Source: Tepidibacter aestuarii (GTDB lineage Bacteria > Bacillota > Clostridia > Peptostreptococcales > Peptostreptococcaceae). Taken from it: 64,000 bases of DNA. Location of the stretch: NCBI RefSeq assembly GCF_934924865.1, contig NZ_OW235315.1, positions 3,472,001 to 3,536,000 of the forward strand, in the 5' to 3' direction. Every line of letters begins with the position of its first letter. Positions within the stretch are counted from its first letter, which is position 1. A program made the position numbers and the translations under genes. A model generated the notes under the pieces. That model worked only from the letters and a program-made list of their open reading frames with translations, did no database searches and was not told the origin of the DNA. Below are positions 9,662 through 18,508 of this stretch, in pieces.

Positions 9662-9690
9662 ATTATACGCACTTTATCAAATTATTTCAA
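9662..9690 (-). promoter_or_regulatory. Sigma-A promoter of the serS T-box leader
   Basis: TTGAAA (9685-9690), 17-bp spacer, TATAAT (9662-9667) on the minus strand. This puts the transcript start at about 9655, just before the T-box Stem I. Confidence 0.82.
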
Positions 9691-9769
9691 GTATAATTTG
9701 ATATTTTTTCAAAAAATTTTAGAATAATCTACCTCAATTATCTAAATTTATTAAGAGATTCCATCCTTT

Positions 9770-10363
9770 TTAATAATTCTCACAATGCATCTCAAAGTAT
9801 CCCTGTCCTACCTTACAAACTGGACATAGATTAGGTGCTGAGTCTCCTTCATGTATATATCCGCATACTCTGCACTTCCATAATGTCGTTTCTTTCTTTT
9901 CAAATACCTCATTATTTTTAACATTATCAGCAAGCTTTAAATATCTTTCTTCATGTTTTTTTTCAACTTTAGCTATCATGTTGAATGAAGCTGCAATGCT
10001 TGTAAAGCCCTCTTCCTTTGCTGTTTGCGCAAAATGTGGATACAACTTATCCCATTCTTCATTCTCTCCCATGGCAGCATATTTAAGATTTTCCAAAGTC
10101 GTATCTTTCCCAATAGGATATGTAGCAGCAACATCTACAGGTGCTGGGAACTCTTCTCCCTCTAATCCTTCTTTTATATGGTCAAAGAATATTTCTGCAT
10201 GTATTTTTTCATTATCTGCAGTTTCTAAAAATAATTCAGCTATTTGATCATATCCTTCTTCACTTGCTATTTCAGCATAAAATGTGTATCTATTTCTAGC
10301 TTGAGATTCTCCAACAAAAGCCTTCATTAAATTTTCTAATGTTTTAGTTCCTTTTAACTTCAT
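9770..10363 (-). CDS. rbr: Rubrerythrin
   Basis: 197 residues. An erythrin-type four-helix diiron domain carries the ExxH pairs (EKIH at 52-55, EKKH at 134-137) with Glu20. A C-terminal rubredoxin-like domain has Cys164, Cys167, Cys180 and Cys183. It is an NADH-driven peroxidase-type scavenger of hydrogen peroxide in anaerobes, consistent with a strict anaerobe. Its ribosome site GAGGAGG is partly inside a terminator-like hairpin (10364-10420) that ends directly at the start codon. The upstream gene is mscS on the same strand. Confidence 0.96.
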   Translation of the reverse strand: MKLKGTKTLENLMKAFVGESQARNRYTFYAEIASEEGYDQIAELFLETADNEKIHAEIFFDHIKEGLEGEEFPAPVDVAATYPIGKDTTLENLKYAAMGENEEWDKLYPHFAQTAKEEGFTSIAASFNMIAKVEKKHEERYLKLADNVKNNEVFEKKETTLWKCRVCGYIHEGDSAPNLCPVCKVGQGYFEMHCENY

Positions 10364-10420
10364 AAAAAATGCCTCCTCTTAATTTAAACTTCTATACAAA
10401 ATTAAGTGTAGGCATTTTTT
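10364..10420 (-). promoter_or_regulatory. Intercistronic hairpin covering the rubrerythrin ribosome site
   Basis: Between mscS and rbr the minus strand forms an 11-bp outer stem AAAAAATGCCT/AGGCATTTTTT (10410-10420 with 10364-10374) and an 8-bp inner stem CTTAATTT/AAATTAAG, separated by a 3/3 internal loop. The 3' arm contains most of the GAGGAGG ribosome site and ends in six T touching the rbr ATG. It can act as the mscS terminator and also hide the rbr ribosome site. Confidence 0.65.
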
Positions 10421-10427
10421 ATATCTT

Positions 10428-11282
10428 TTATTCCATTTTATGGTTTATTTTTTCTACATTTAGTTGTTTATGATATACGACACTTTGAGGATACGGTATT
10501 TCTATTCCGTGTTTATCAAATTCATACTTTATCTTTTCCATTAAATAATAATACTCATCCCAATAATCAGATGTTTTAACCCAAGGTCTTGCAGCTATAT
10601 TAATAGAGCTATCTGCAAGTTCTTGAACTCCTATTATAGGCTCTGGATCTTTTAGAACTTTATCATCTTCATCAAATACTTTTTTAATAATATTTTTTGC
10701 TGTTCTTATATCACTATCATAAGATATTCCAAATATAAAATCTATTCTTCTTCTATCTTGTAGTGTAAAGTTAGTTATATTATCTGATGTTAATTTAGAA
10801 TTTGGGACTATTATAGTTTTATTATCAGGAGTTTTTAATATAGTGTTAAATATTTGAATCTCCTCAACACTTCCTTCTGTAGATGCTCCTTGTATATAAT
10901 CACCTGTTCTAAATGGCTTAAATATAAGTATCAGTATACCAGATGCGAAATTTGATAATGTACCTTGGAATGCAAGCCCAACAGCAAATCCTGATGCCCC
11001 TAGAACAGCTACAAATGAAGTTGTAGACATTCCTAAGTTATTAAGTGCTGATACACTAACAAATACTACACACAGTACGTATACAAGCTGTGATACAAAT
11101 GATATCAATGATTTATCTACATTAGATTTTGTTAAAAATCTTTTAGTTATATTTTTTACTTTTTTTGAAAAGAACATCCCAATTACTACTATAAGTATTG
11201 ATCCTAAAATATTCATTCCATATTTAGCTATATCTACTTGAGCGTCTTGTAATATATTAACGGTCCTGTCTAGTAATGTCAT
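10428..11282 (-). CDS. MscS-family small-conductance mechanosensitive channel
   Basis: 284 residues, the size of E. coli MscS. Three N-terminal membrane helices end in the pore-lining TM3 sequence (VLGASGFAVGLAFQGTLSNFASG) and the conserved FKPFRTGDYI turn into the cytoplasmic beta domain. The C-terminal alpha-beta cage extends to about residue 270. It releases solutes on hypo-osmotic shock. It starts 18 bp after the UPF0182 gene, so the two may be co-transcribed, and ends at the hairpin before rubrerythrin. Confidence 0.93.
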   Translation of the reverse strand: MTLLDRTVNILQDAQVDIAKYGMNILGSILIVVIGMFFSKKVKNITKRFLTKSNVDKSLISFVSQLVYVLCVVFVSVSALNNLGMSTTSFVAVLGASGFAVGLAFQGTLSNFASGILILIFKPFRTGDYIQGASTEGSVEEIQIFNTILKTPDNKTIIVPNSKLTSDNITNFTLQDRRRIDFIFGISYDSDIRTAKNIIKKVFDEDDKVLKDPEPIIGVQELADSSINIAARPWVKTSDYWDEYYYLMEKIKYEFDKHGIEIPYPQSVVYHKQLNVEKINHKME

Positions 11283-11300
11283 ATTTAATCTCCTTAAATT

Positions 11301-14054
11301 TTATTGATTCGCTAGCTTATTTAGTATATCTCCAAGTTCATTTAGATGTCTTCCATAAGCTTCAAAATCTCCATCTTTTAAACTACTTCCAGCTTTATTG
11401 TATAAATCATTAGCCTTCTTAATTAACTGATCTTTATCTAGATCCACATCAGACTCATCTGTTGTTTCATCTATTATAACATTTTGATTGTCTGATTTGA
11501 ACATGGTATTTAATGCCTGTTCTAGAGTATCTTTCATAACAACCTTATCTTTATAGGCTACGAATATTTTTTCTACTGCCGGTATACTGTTTTGTGCATC
11601 TGATTTAATATATAAAGGCTCAACATACAGTATAGAGTTTTCAATAGGGATAGTAAGCAGCGTTCCTCTTATAACAGTAGAACCACCTGTATTCCATTGA
11701 GTTAAATCCTTAGATATTTCAGGATCTTTATCTATTTTTGCCTCTATCTGCTCTGGTCCTAATATATTTTTATCCTTAGGGAATTTATATACTATAAGCT
11801 GACCATATTTGTCCTCATCATTCCTTGCTACAAATAATGCGGTCATATTTTGTTTGCTCTGTGGAGTATATGGTATAGTAAGTAAAAACTCCGCCTCATC
11901 CTCATTAGGCAATCTGAAAGTTATATAGTTTGATTCTATATCTAAAGATTCACCTTCTTCTTGACTTTGAGTATTTTTAGATTTCTTAGCTACTTCCCAC
12001 TTATCTTCCTTGTTATAAAACACCTCAGTATCTTTCATATGATAAGTCTCATATATCTTAGCTTGTATATCAAATATAGTTTGAGGATATCTTATATGGC
12101 TCTTAATACCTTCTGGCATATCATCCATAGATTTAAATAAATCTGGGAATATCTTAGCATAAGTATTTATCATAGGATCGTTTTTATCCGCTATATAAAA
12201 ATCTGTAGTTCCATCATAAGCATCTATAACAACTTTAAATGAGTTTCTTATATAATTTATCCCGTTATTTGAGTATGGTTGAGAATATGGATATTTAGAT
12301 GTATAAGTATACCCATCTATCATCCAGTACATCTTTCCTTCAGATACCACTAGATATGGATCATCATCAAATGATAAAAACGGAGCTATTTTTTGAACTC
12401 TTTTTTCTATATTTCTATTTAGTATTATCTTACTGTTAGAGTCTATACTTCCAGCAACTAAGAATTTTAAGCTTCCTTGATCTATACTGTATAATATTCT
12501 ATTAAATAGAGTAAGATTTATACCTGCTTTTCCTCCATATTCAGAAAAAGCATTAGTTTCTCCTTTAGGATAATCAAATTCCTTTTCTGATGTATTTGTA
12601 ACTATATAATCATTAGTAAGCTCTCCAAAGTATATCTCTGGTCTTTCAACATTTAATCCTTCGACTAAAGACACAGGAGGTATATCCTTTATAATCATCT
12701 TTGGCTCTCCACCAGGTGTTATTTCATTTACTGGCGACATAGTAAGCCCATATCCATGTGTATACTTTATGTGTTTATTAAGCCATGTTTGTGCTTGTTC
12801 ATCTAATCTATTTTGATCTATCTCTCTAGCAGACAGAAATACTTGATTTAACTTACCGTCGATCATATATCTATCTATATCTACATCCTTAAAATTATAA
12901 TAAGGTCTTAATGTTTGAATCTGGTTATAAGTCTCATTAGTAGGTCTATAATCATTTATACTTATATTTCGTATAGTCTGATCATTTTTTAATATATCTT
13001 CTATACTTATATTTTGTTCAGCTAAGAAATTTTCTTCTTTTACTTCGTTTAGATTGTATGCATTCTTAGTATAATCTATATTGTACTCTAAGAATTTCTT
13101 TTCTTTTGCTATCTCATTTGGAGATACTACGAAGTTTTGAACTCCAGTTTGTACTACAGAAGAACCTATACTTATAACGATTAGTATTATAGGACCTATA
13201 AGCAGTGTTCTTAGTCTTCTTTTCTTATAAGCTATTACAACAAATACCGCTGATACTAATGCTACTATAGCAGATACTCTGTACATCCATAGGTTTATAT
13301 TAATATCAGTATAACTTGCACCATACGCTACTCCTCTTGGAGAATAAAGAAGTTCAAATGATGCTAAATAGCTCTTAATAGCTATTATTATAAAGAACGC
13401 AACCCCTATAACTGCTATTTGATTTAATGCAAGATTTACAACATTTTTTAATGTATCTCCTATATTAGACATATCATGTAAATTTCTAACATTGTCATCA
13501 AACTTATTTCCTTTCTTGAATGATGCTAACATTAGATAATATGCAATAGTTATTATAAACAAAAATACTAATAATCCTACTATTATGTTTAATATTTGAT
13601 TTACTAAAGGCAACTTAAATACATAAAACGAAATATCATTATTGAATATAGGATCCTTTATATTGAATGATGTAGAATTTGTAAATTGAAGTATTTCCAT
13701 CCATAAACTTGATGATATTCTCAAGCTGAAAAGTAAAGATATAATAATTGTTCCTAAGAAAGTTATAATCTTTATAGGCTTTTCCTCTTCTTTAGAAGTT
13801 ACTACATTCATATGCAGATAATAACTTTTCTTTATTCCAATTAAATATATATATATTAGTACTCCTAGTATTAAAAATATAGGAACTGCTATATATAATT
13901 TTGAAAATATTTGCTTTATAAAAGTAGATGTATATCCTACTTCTTTAAACCAATTGTAATCGGATAGAAAAGTAATTATTTGAGAAAAAAATCCAACTAC
14001 TGTAACTATCACTAATACAAGTAATGCTGTAAGTACATTTTTAGATTTACTCAC
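11301..14054 (-). CDS. UPF0182 family large membrane protein
   Basis: 917 residues from a GTG with GGAAGGGGG upstream. Seven or so hydrophobic helices occupy residues 1-310 (two clusters, one near the N-terminus and one ending at about 300). A large extracytoplasmic domain of about 550 residues follows, containing the family motif HGYGLTMSPVNEITPGGEP and YPKGETNAFSEYGGKAGINL. The C-terminal 60 residues are acidic with a helical LIKKANDLYNKAG segment. The family (COG1615) is widespread in clostridia and actinobacteria and has no established function. It may share a transcript with mscS. Confidence 0.9.
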   Translation of the reverse strand: MSKSKNVLTALLVLVIVTVVGFFSQIITFLSDYNWFKEVGYTSTFIKQIFSKLYIAVPIFLILGVLIYIYLIGIKKSYYLHMNVVTSKEEEKPIKIITFLGTIIISLLFSLRISSSLWMEILQFTNSTSFNIKDPIFNNDISFYVFKLPLVNQILNIIVGLLVFLFIITIAYYLMLASFKKGNKFDDNVRNLHDMSNIGDTLKNVVNLALNQIAVIGVAFFIIIAIKSYLASFELLYSPRGVAYGASYTDININLWMYRVSAIVALVSAVFVVIAYKKRRLRTLLIGPIILIVISIGSSVVQTGVQNFVVSPNEIAKEKKFLEYNIDYTKNAYNLNEVKEENFLAEQNISIEDILKNDQTIRNISINDYRPTNETYNQIQTLRPYYNFKDVDIDRYMIDGKLNQVFLSAREIDQNRLDEQAQTWLNKHIKYTHGYGLTMSPVNEITPGGEPKMIIKDIPPVSLVEGLNVERPEIYFGELTNDYIVTNTSEKEFDYPKGETNAFSEYGGKAGINLTLFNRILYSIDQGSLKFLVAGSIDSNSKIILNRNIEKRVQKIAPFLSFDDDPYLVVSEGKMYWMIDGYTYTSKYPYSQPYSNNGINYIRNSFKVVIDAYDGTTDFYIADKNDPMINTYAKIFPDLFKSMDDMPEGIKSHIRYPQTIFDIQAKIYETYHMKDTEVFYNKEDKWEVAKKSKNTQSQEEGESLDIESNYITFRLPNEDEAEFLLTIPYTPQSKQNMTALFVARNDEDKYGQLIVYKFPKDKNILGPEQIEAKIDKDPEISKDLTQWNTGGSTVIRGTLLTIPIENSILYVEPLYIKSDAQNSIPAVEKIFVAYKDKVVMKDTLEQALNTMFKSDNQNVIIDETTDESDVDLDKDQLIKKANDLYNKAGSSLKDGDFEAYGRHLNELGDILNKLANQ

Positions 14055-14334
14055 ATGTATCCCCCTTCCAAATTTTAAATTTATTACTCATGTTAAATAT
14101 TTCATATATTAAATTTTATTACTAGTATACCAAAAAATATATTTATTATATACTCGATTTTAATATATAATAAATATATTTTTCGACTTATACGATTTTA
14201 TACATGTTCTTATTAGATGAATTGAGTTTGAATTTATCAGAAAAAATAAAATTATCATACGTGAAAATCACAATTTGTAATTTACTGGGAAATTTTAAAA
14301 TGCTAAGAATTATTTTTTAATTCTTCAAACATCC

Positions 14335-14592
14335 TTAATGACTAGAAAGAAGTTTAATTTCATAATTTATATCAGATGTTGATTTACGTATATCATCAAG
14401 TACACCATGTTCATAAGCAAATCATAAGCCATGGCATCACTATACATTGTTTTTTTACCTATTATATCTGATAATGATTTAAAATCTGACTCAGGTATAT
14501 TTAGTTGATTCATAAGCCTTACATATTGAAGAGCACTTTCTGGTAATGCTTCTCCTTTTTGAATTGAAGGATTAGATTTATTTTGTATACAT
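14335..14592 (-). pseudogene. Frameshifted remnant of a small protein gene
   Basis: An ATG at 14592 with AGGTGAT upstream opens a frame that stops after four codons. The next frame reads NKSNPSIQKGEALPESAL and continues to KKTMYSDAMAYD. A further shift gives AYEHGVLDDIRKSTSD to the stop at 14335. Together they make a plausible protein of about 85 residues broken twice. It sits 10 bp after the HD-domain gene, whose stop overlaps its ribosome site. I do not recognise the family. Sequencing error is an alternative to decay. Confidence 0.6.
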
Positions 14593-14601
14593 AGAAATCA
14601 C

Positions 14602-15234
14602 CTATTTTATACTTATAACTTCATTATATATAGTTTTAAATGATTCTTCATTATCCAATATATCTTCAATTTCTTTTTTATTAAATAATGTATATGATTC
14701 TTTTAGATGGTATCTACAATAACCATTCTTTCCATATTTATTAAGTAAATGATCATAAATATCTTCATATATCTTATTATCGTTTTTTAATATTTCACAA
14801 GTATAATTCTTATGTGCATAATGATATGATCTTTCTATCATTATCTCAATAGGGTCTGTTCCATCAGCATCACTTACTATACAGCTATATACTGAAGAAG
14901 GTGTTTCTTTTGAAGATGTTCTGTGCTCCCTGCAACCTACAGCAATTATATTAATCTCTTCATCACTAAAAAATGTTTTAAGTTTATCATCATTTCTTAC
15001 AAATATTTCAGATTCTATATGATGGTTCTTTCTATCACCTGAAGCTAATCCAACATCATGATATGCTGCTATAGCATATACTAAATTTTCATCTATATTA
15101 TTAAAAAAGCTTGAAAGCTTAATAGATTTTTCTATAACATCTCTTGCATGATCAATAGTATGAGCATCATCAAGATTATAATATAGTGGTAAGATATTTT
15201 CTTCAATATAATTTTTAAGTTCTTTATTTATCAT
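14602..15234 (-). CDS. HD-domain phosphohydrolase-like protein
   Basis: 210 residues. The metal ligands of an HD domain are visible: His24 and His28 region (AHTIDHARDVIEKS), the HD pair in AAYHDVGLASG (about residues 57-67), REHRTSS and the later Asp in SDADGTDP. The fold fits small HD hydrolases that act on nucleotides or phosphoesters; the substrate cannot be told. AGGAGG precedes the ATG. It ends directly upstream of the frameshifted remnant, so it may once have been a two-gene operon. Confidence 0.8.
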   Translation of the reverse strand: MINKELKNYIEENILPLYYNLDDAHTIDHARDVIEKSIKLSSFFNNIDENLVYAIAAYHDVGLASGDRKNHHIESEIFVRNDDKLKTFFSDEEINIIAVGCREHRTSSKETPSSVYSCIVSDADGTDPIEIMIERSYHYAHKNYTCEILKNDNKIYEDIYDHLLNKYGKNGYCRYHLKESYTLFNKKEIEDILDNEESFKTIYNEVISIK

Positions 15235-15687
15235 AAATTCCTCCTAAAAAAATATTATTCATTACAATACATTTGTATTTCTATATAAAAATCTCTAATT
15301 ATTACAATAACAAATATAATTATAACAGTATTTAATTAAGAGTATATAATTTTTGATCTTCTAAAATAATAATTTCAACACAAAAAAGCTAATCCTTAAA
15401 TTTATTTTAAGAACTAGCTTTTTTATGTTGATCTGTTATGTGAACTATTCATTCTTTGGTGGACTCACTCCTTTGTTTTTAATATTCTTTAATTATTTTT
15501 AATTTTATATATTTTTCTTCAATCACCCCTTCTATAAATCTTAATTTCCTTATATTTCAATCTATTTTCTTTGGTGGTATCATCTCCTGTTCTTTATGTA
15601 TTTGTTAATAATATTATATCATAAATTTCATAGATTTCAATGGTTTTTTTAGAATTTTCTGAAAATTATTTTTTAGTTATCTATTGT
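15235..15687. other. Intergenic region with terminator and a duplicated AGGAG-CCACCAAAGAA motif
   Basis: About 450 bp without a conventional gene. On the minus strand it holds two copies of a motif: AGGAG touching a start codon, then CCACCAAAGAA. The copy at 15557-15583 could encode MIPPKKID and that at 15445-15468 MSPPKNE. The ribosome sites abut the starts with no spacing, so translation is doubtful. A hairpin terminator (15382-15424) follows. Confidence 0.4.
15382..15424. terminator. Strong bidirectional hairpin terminator
   Basis: Outer stem AAAAAAGCTA/TAGCTTTTTT with an inner AAGG/TTAA-rich stem. T-runs follow on both strands. It would end minus-strand transcripts crossing the duplicated motif before they reach the HD gene promoter. 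Confidence 0.75.
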
Positions 15688-16257
15688 TTATTTATTTGAA
15701 ATATATTTTTCGTTAAATGCACCTAAAATACCTGCAAGTACTGCTCCAAATGCATTAAATATTAAATCCAAATTAGTATCTAATAAGCCATGCTGATTTT
15801 TAGTATTCATTATAATATCTAAAATAAATTCTCCACTTTCTAAAAAAGCTCCACCGGTAACACCTATAGACATTAAAATAATAAAAATGAATATTTTAGA
15901 TTCAGAAAAAAATTTAATGCTTAAATCAAGCATTGAATAAAATAAAAGTGAAAATGCAAATGTTCCAAATATATGTAGCGCTTTATCAAACCAAATAGAG
16001 TTTTGATATAGATTGAAATATTGACCTACTACATTATGTAGTATATACGCTATAATAACCAATGCCTTTATATAACTTTTTATCATCTTTTTATTTTTAT
16101 TTTCGAAATAAATAATGAACAAGTAGCTAACATATATCATTATTGAATTATAAATAAAATTATATTCTTTTTTAATTAAGAACCCAATCACTACTAAAAT
16201 CATAATTATTGAAAAAGAAATAGTTAAAAATCTTGAACTTCTATCTTTTTTAATCAT
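15688..16257 (-). CDS. Integral membrane protein, DUF2238/VanZ-like
   Basis: 189 residues from the ATG at 16257, which has AAAGGTG upstream; an earlier in-frame ATG 21 codons upstream lacks a ribosome site. About six hydrophobic helices are visible. Conserved-looking polar positions within helices are HNVVGQYFNLY, FDKALHIFGTFAFS and the C-terminal LLDTNLDLIFNAFGAVLAGILG, which resembles the Asp-Asn-Gly pattern of VanZ/DUF2238 proteins. No enzymatic function is established for such proteins. It appears monocistronic. Confidence 0.6.
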   Translation of the reverse strand: MIKKDRSSRFLTISFSIIMILVVIGFLIKKEYNFIYNSIMIYVSYLFIIYFENKNKKMIKSYIKALVIIAYILHNVVGQYFNLYQNSIWFDKALHIFGTFAFSLLFYSMLDLSIKFFSESKIFIFIILMSIGVTGGAFLESGEFILDIIMNTKNQHGLLDTNLDLIFNAFGAVLAGILGAFNEKYISNK

Positions 16258-16382
16258 AAACAAAATACACCTTTCAAATTTTATTATTAATTTTATCTTT
16301 TGTTTTTTTTTGATATTCATTCTTAAAATATAGAAATTTTTTATAAATTTTATATTTATTTTTAAATATAGTTATACAAACG

Positions 16383-16431
16383 CAAAAAAATCAACTTCAA
16401 AATAAACTACCTTAAAGTTGATTTTTAAGAA
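16383..16431 (-). terminator. Terminator of the niaR-nadA-PTS_EIIC_2 unit
   Basis: Stem AAATCAACTT/AAGTTGATTT around a 24-nt interior, followed by a T-run on the minus strand (A-run at 16384-16390). It lies about 65 bp after the PTS_EIIC_2 stop. Confidence 0.7.
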
Positions 16432-16495
16432 AAAATTTTTCTAAGTTATTATTCAATATCTCTTATTATAAAATAAAAAGAATAATAAATTTTAT

Positions 16496-17494
16496 TTAAT
16501 TTGTAAGCTTCATATCTCCATCCTTTATATACCCTTTTTTTCTCATAAACTCAGATATAATAAGAGTAATAATAACAGGAAGTACAAAGTGAAGAATTAT
16601 TATACTAGTCATAGCTGAGTTTCCCATAACAGCTACAGTTGATATTTGACCAACAAGCCCGCTAGTTCCCATACCAGCTCCTATACTATTAGTTTTCATG
16701 TGAAACACTGTAGTAGATAAAGGACCAAGTATAGCACTTGATATTATAGGAGGTATCCATATTAGAGGATTTCTTATAAGGTTTGGAACTTGCAACATTG
16801 ATGTACCAAGACCTTGAGATATAAGTCCTCCAACCTTATTTTCTCTATAAGATGCAACTGCAAATCCTATCATCTGACAACAACATCCAACTAGAGCTGC
16901 TCCTGCTGCTAATCCATTAAGGCCAAGTGCAATAGACAAAGCGGCTGAACTTATAGGAAGTGTAAGTATCATTCCCATAGTTACAGCTAATACTATTCCC
17001 ATAGGTATAGGCTTTAACTCTGTTGCTCTGTTTATAAAGCTTCCTATAGCACTCATCATAGTAGATAGTATAGGAGCTATAAATACACCTACAAAACCAC
17101 CAATTATAATAACTACAGCAGGGATTAAAACTATATCAATACTAGTTTTTCCAGATATTAATCTTCCTATTTCTGCAGCTATTAATGCTGCTACAAAAGC
17201 TCCAACAGGGTCTCCTATCCTAAGGGCCGCTACTCCATCTGCAATATTAACACTTCCAGCTCCTATAGCTCCAGTTATTAATGACGCAAATATTACAAGA
17301 GGAGGAGCTCCTATTGAATAAGCAACACCAGCACCTATCGCAGGTCCCATCATATACTGAGATATCTTTCCGAATAAAACTATATTTCCAACTCCCGAAA
17401 TATCTCCTATTTGCTTCAATATAAGTCCTATTATAAGTGAACTAAAGAGACCTAATGCCATACCATTCAATGTTTTGGTTAAATATTCTCTCAT
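16496..17494 (-). CDS. PTS_EIIC_2-family membrane transporter-like protein
   Basis: 332 residues, very hydrophobic, with about nine or ten glycine/alanine-rich helices (GPAIGAGVAYSIGAPPLVIFASLITGAIG and similar). It fits the PTS_EIIC_2 family, which lacks the IIA and IIB phosphotransfer domains and has not been shown to carry a sugar. It begins 28 bp after nadA with AAGGAG, so the two are almost certainly co-transcribed under NiaR. That context suggests transport of a niacin-related or NAD-precursor compound rather than sugar; this is inference only. Confidence 0.75.
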   Translation of the reverse strand: MREYLTKTLNGMALGLFSSLIIGLILKQIGDISGVGNIVLFGKISQYMMGPAIGAGVAYSIGAPPLVIFASLITGAIGAGSVNIADGVAALRIGDPVGAFVAALIAAEIGRLISGKTSIDIVLIPAVVIIIGGFVGVFIAPILSTMMSAIGSFINRATELKPIPMGIVLAVTMGMILTLPISSAALSIALGLNGLAAGAALVGCCCQMIGFAVASYRENKVGGLISQGLGTSMLQVPNLIRNPLIWIPPIISSAILGPLSTTVFHMKTNSIGAGMGTSGLVGQISTVAVMGNSAMTSIIILHFVLPVIITLIISEFMRKKGYIKDGDMKLTN

Positions 17495-17522
17495 ACAAAC
17501 TCTCCTTTATATAAGTTTCGCT

Positions 17523-18434
17523 TTATAAGTATTTCATCATATTGTCTATGCTATTTAATGCCTTTAATCTTATATCCTCATCTATTTTTATAATTTCTCC
17601 TGTGTCATCAGTCATACATCTATACACATCATCTAATGATGTTTTTTTCATATCCATGCATATAAGACTTGGAGATAGTAGATCAAACTTTTTGTCTTTA
17701 TTTAATCTTCTTAATACATGAAGTATTCCCGTTTCTGTTCCTATTATTACCTTCTTATCTTTTAAATTTTTGACATATTCTATTATTTGAGATGTAGATC
17801 CTGCATAATCGGCAAGTTTTATAACATCTTCCCTACATTGCGTATGAACTATTATAGGTACATTTGGATGTTTTTCTTTCATATTTATTACTTCTTGTTT
17901 AGTAACCTTATCATGTATATTACAGTATGCAGTCCATGACATTATATTTTTATTTTTAACTTTTTTAGATATATAATTACCTAGATTCATATCAGAAACA
18001 AATAATATATTTTCGCTATCTAATTTTTCTATTATCTCAACTGCCTTTGATGTTGGTACACATATATCTGATATTGCTTTTAATTCTACTTGAGAGTTAA
18101 GACTTGATACTATAGTAAATTGAGGATGCATGTTTTTAAAGCTTACTAATTCATCAATGTTTATTTTTTTATTCATAGGACATACAGCTTCAGAAACTGG
18201 CATAACTATATTTTTATCAGATACAGTTTTTAATGTTTCAGCTAAGCTTTTAACTCCACATGAAATTATAGCTTTGCAATCACTCTCTTTAGATGCTTCA
18301 ATTAGCTGTAAATAATCTCCTACATAATCTGCAATCTGTTGCACCTCATAATTTTGATAGTTATGTGCAAATATTTTTATGCCTTTTTCTTCTTTTATCT
18401 TTATTATCTCATCTATCATATTTTTATCATTCAT
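17523..18434 (-). CDS. nadA: Quinolinate synthase NadA
   Basis: 303 residues from the ATG at 18434, chosen because AGGAGA lies 8 nt upstream (an ATG 7 codons earlier has no ribosome site). Three [4Fe-4S] ligands are visible: Cys85 (SEAVCPM), Cys200 (VHTQC) and Cys259 (LICMDMKKTSL). The substrate loop AHNYQ at residues 24-28 is also present. It condenses iminoaspartate with dihydroxyacetone phosphate to make quinolinate. nadB and nadC, usually adjacent, are absent from this locus. It lies between niaR and the PTS_EIIC_2 gene. Confidence 0.93.
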   Translation of the reverse strand: MNDKNMIDEIIKIKEEKGIKIFAHNYQNYEVQQIADYVGDYLQLIEASKESDCKAIISCGVKSLAETLKTVSDKNIVMPVSEAVCPMNKKINIDELVSFKNMHPQFTIVSSLNSQVELKAISDICVPTSKAVEIIEKLDSENILFVSDMNLGNYISKKVKNKNIMSWTAYCNIHDKVTKQEVINMKEKHPNVPIIVHTQCREDVIKLADYAGSTSQIIEYVKNLKDKKVIIGTETGILHVLRRLNKDKKFDLLSPSLICMDMKKTSLDDVYRCMTDDTGEIIKIDEDIRLKALNSIDNMMKYL

Positions 18435-18508
18435 CGAACTCTCTCCTAATCTCATATTCTAAATGTATACACTTCTGTCTTGTCACTCATTCCCAAAAAT
18501 ATATCACT

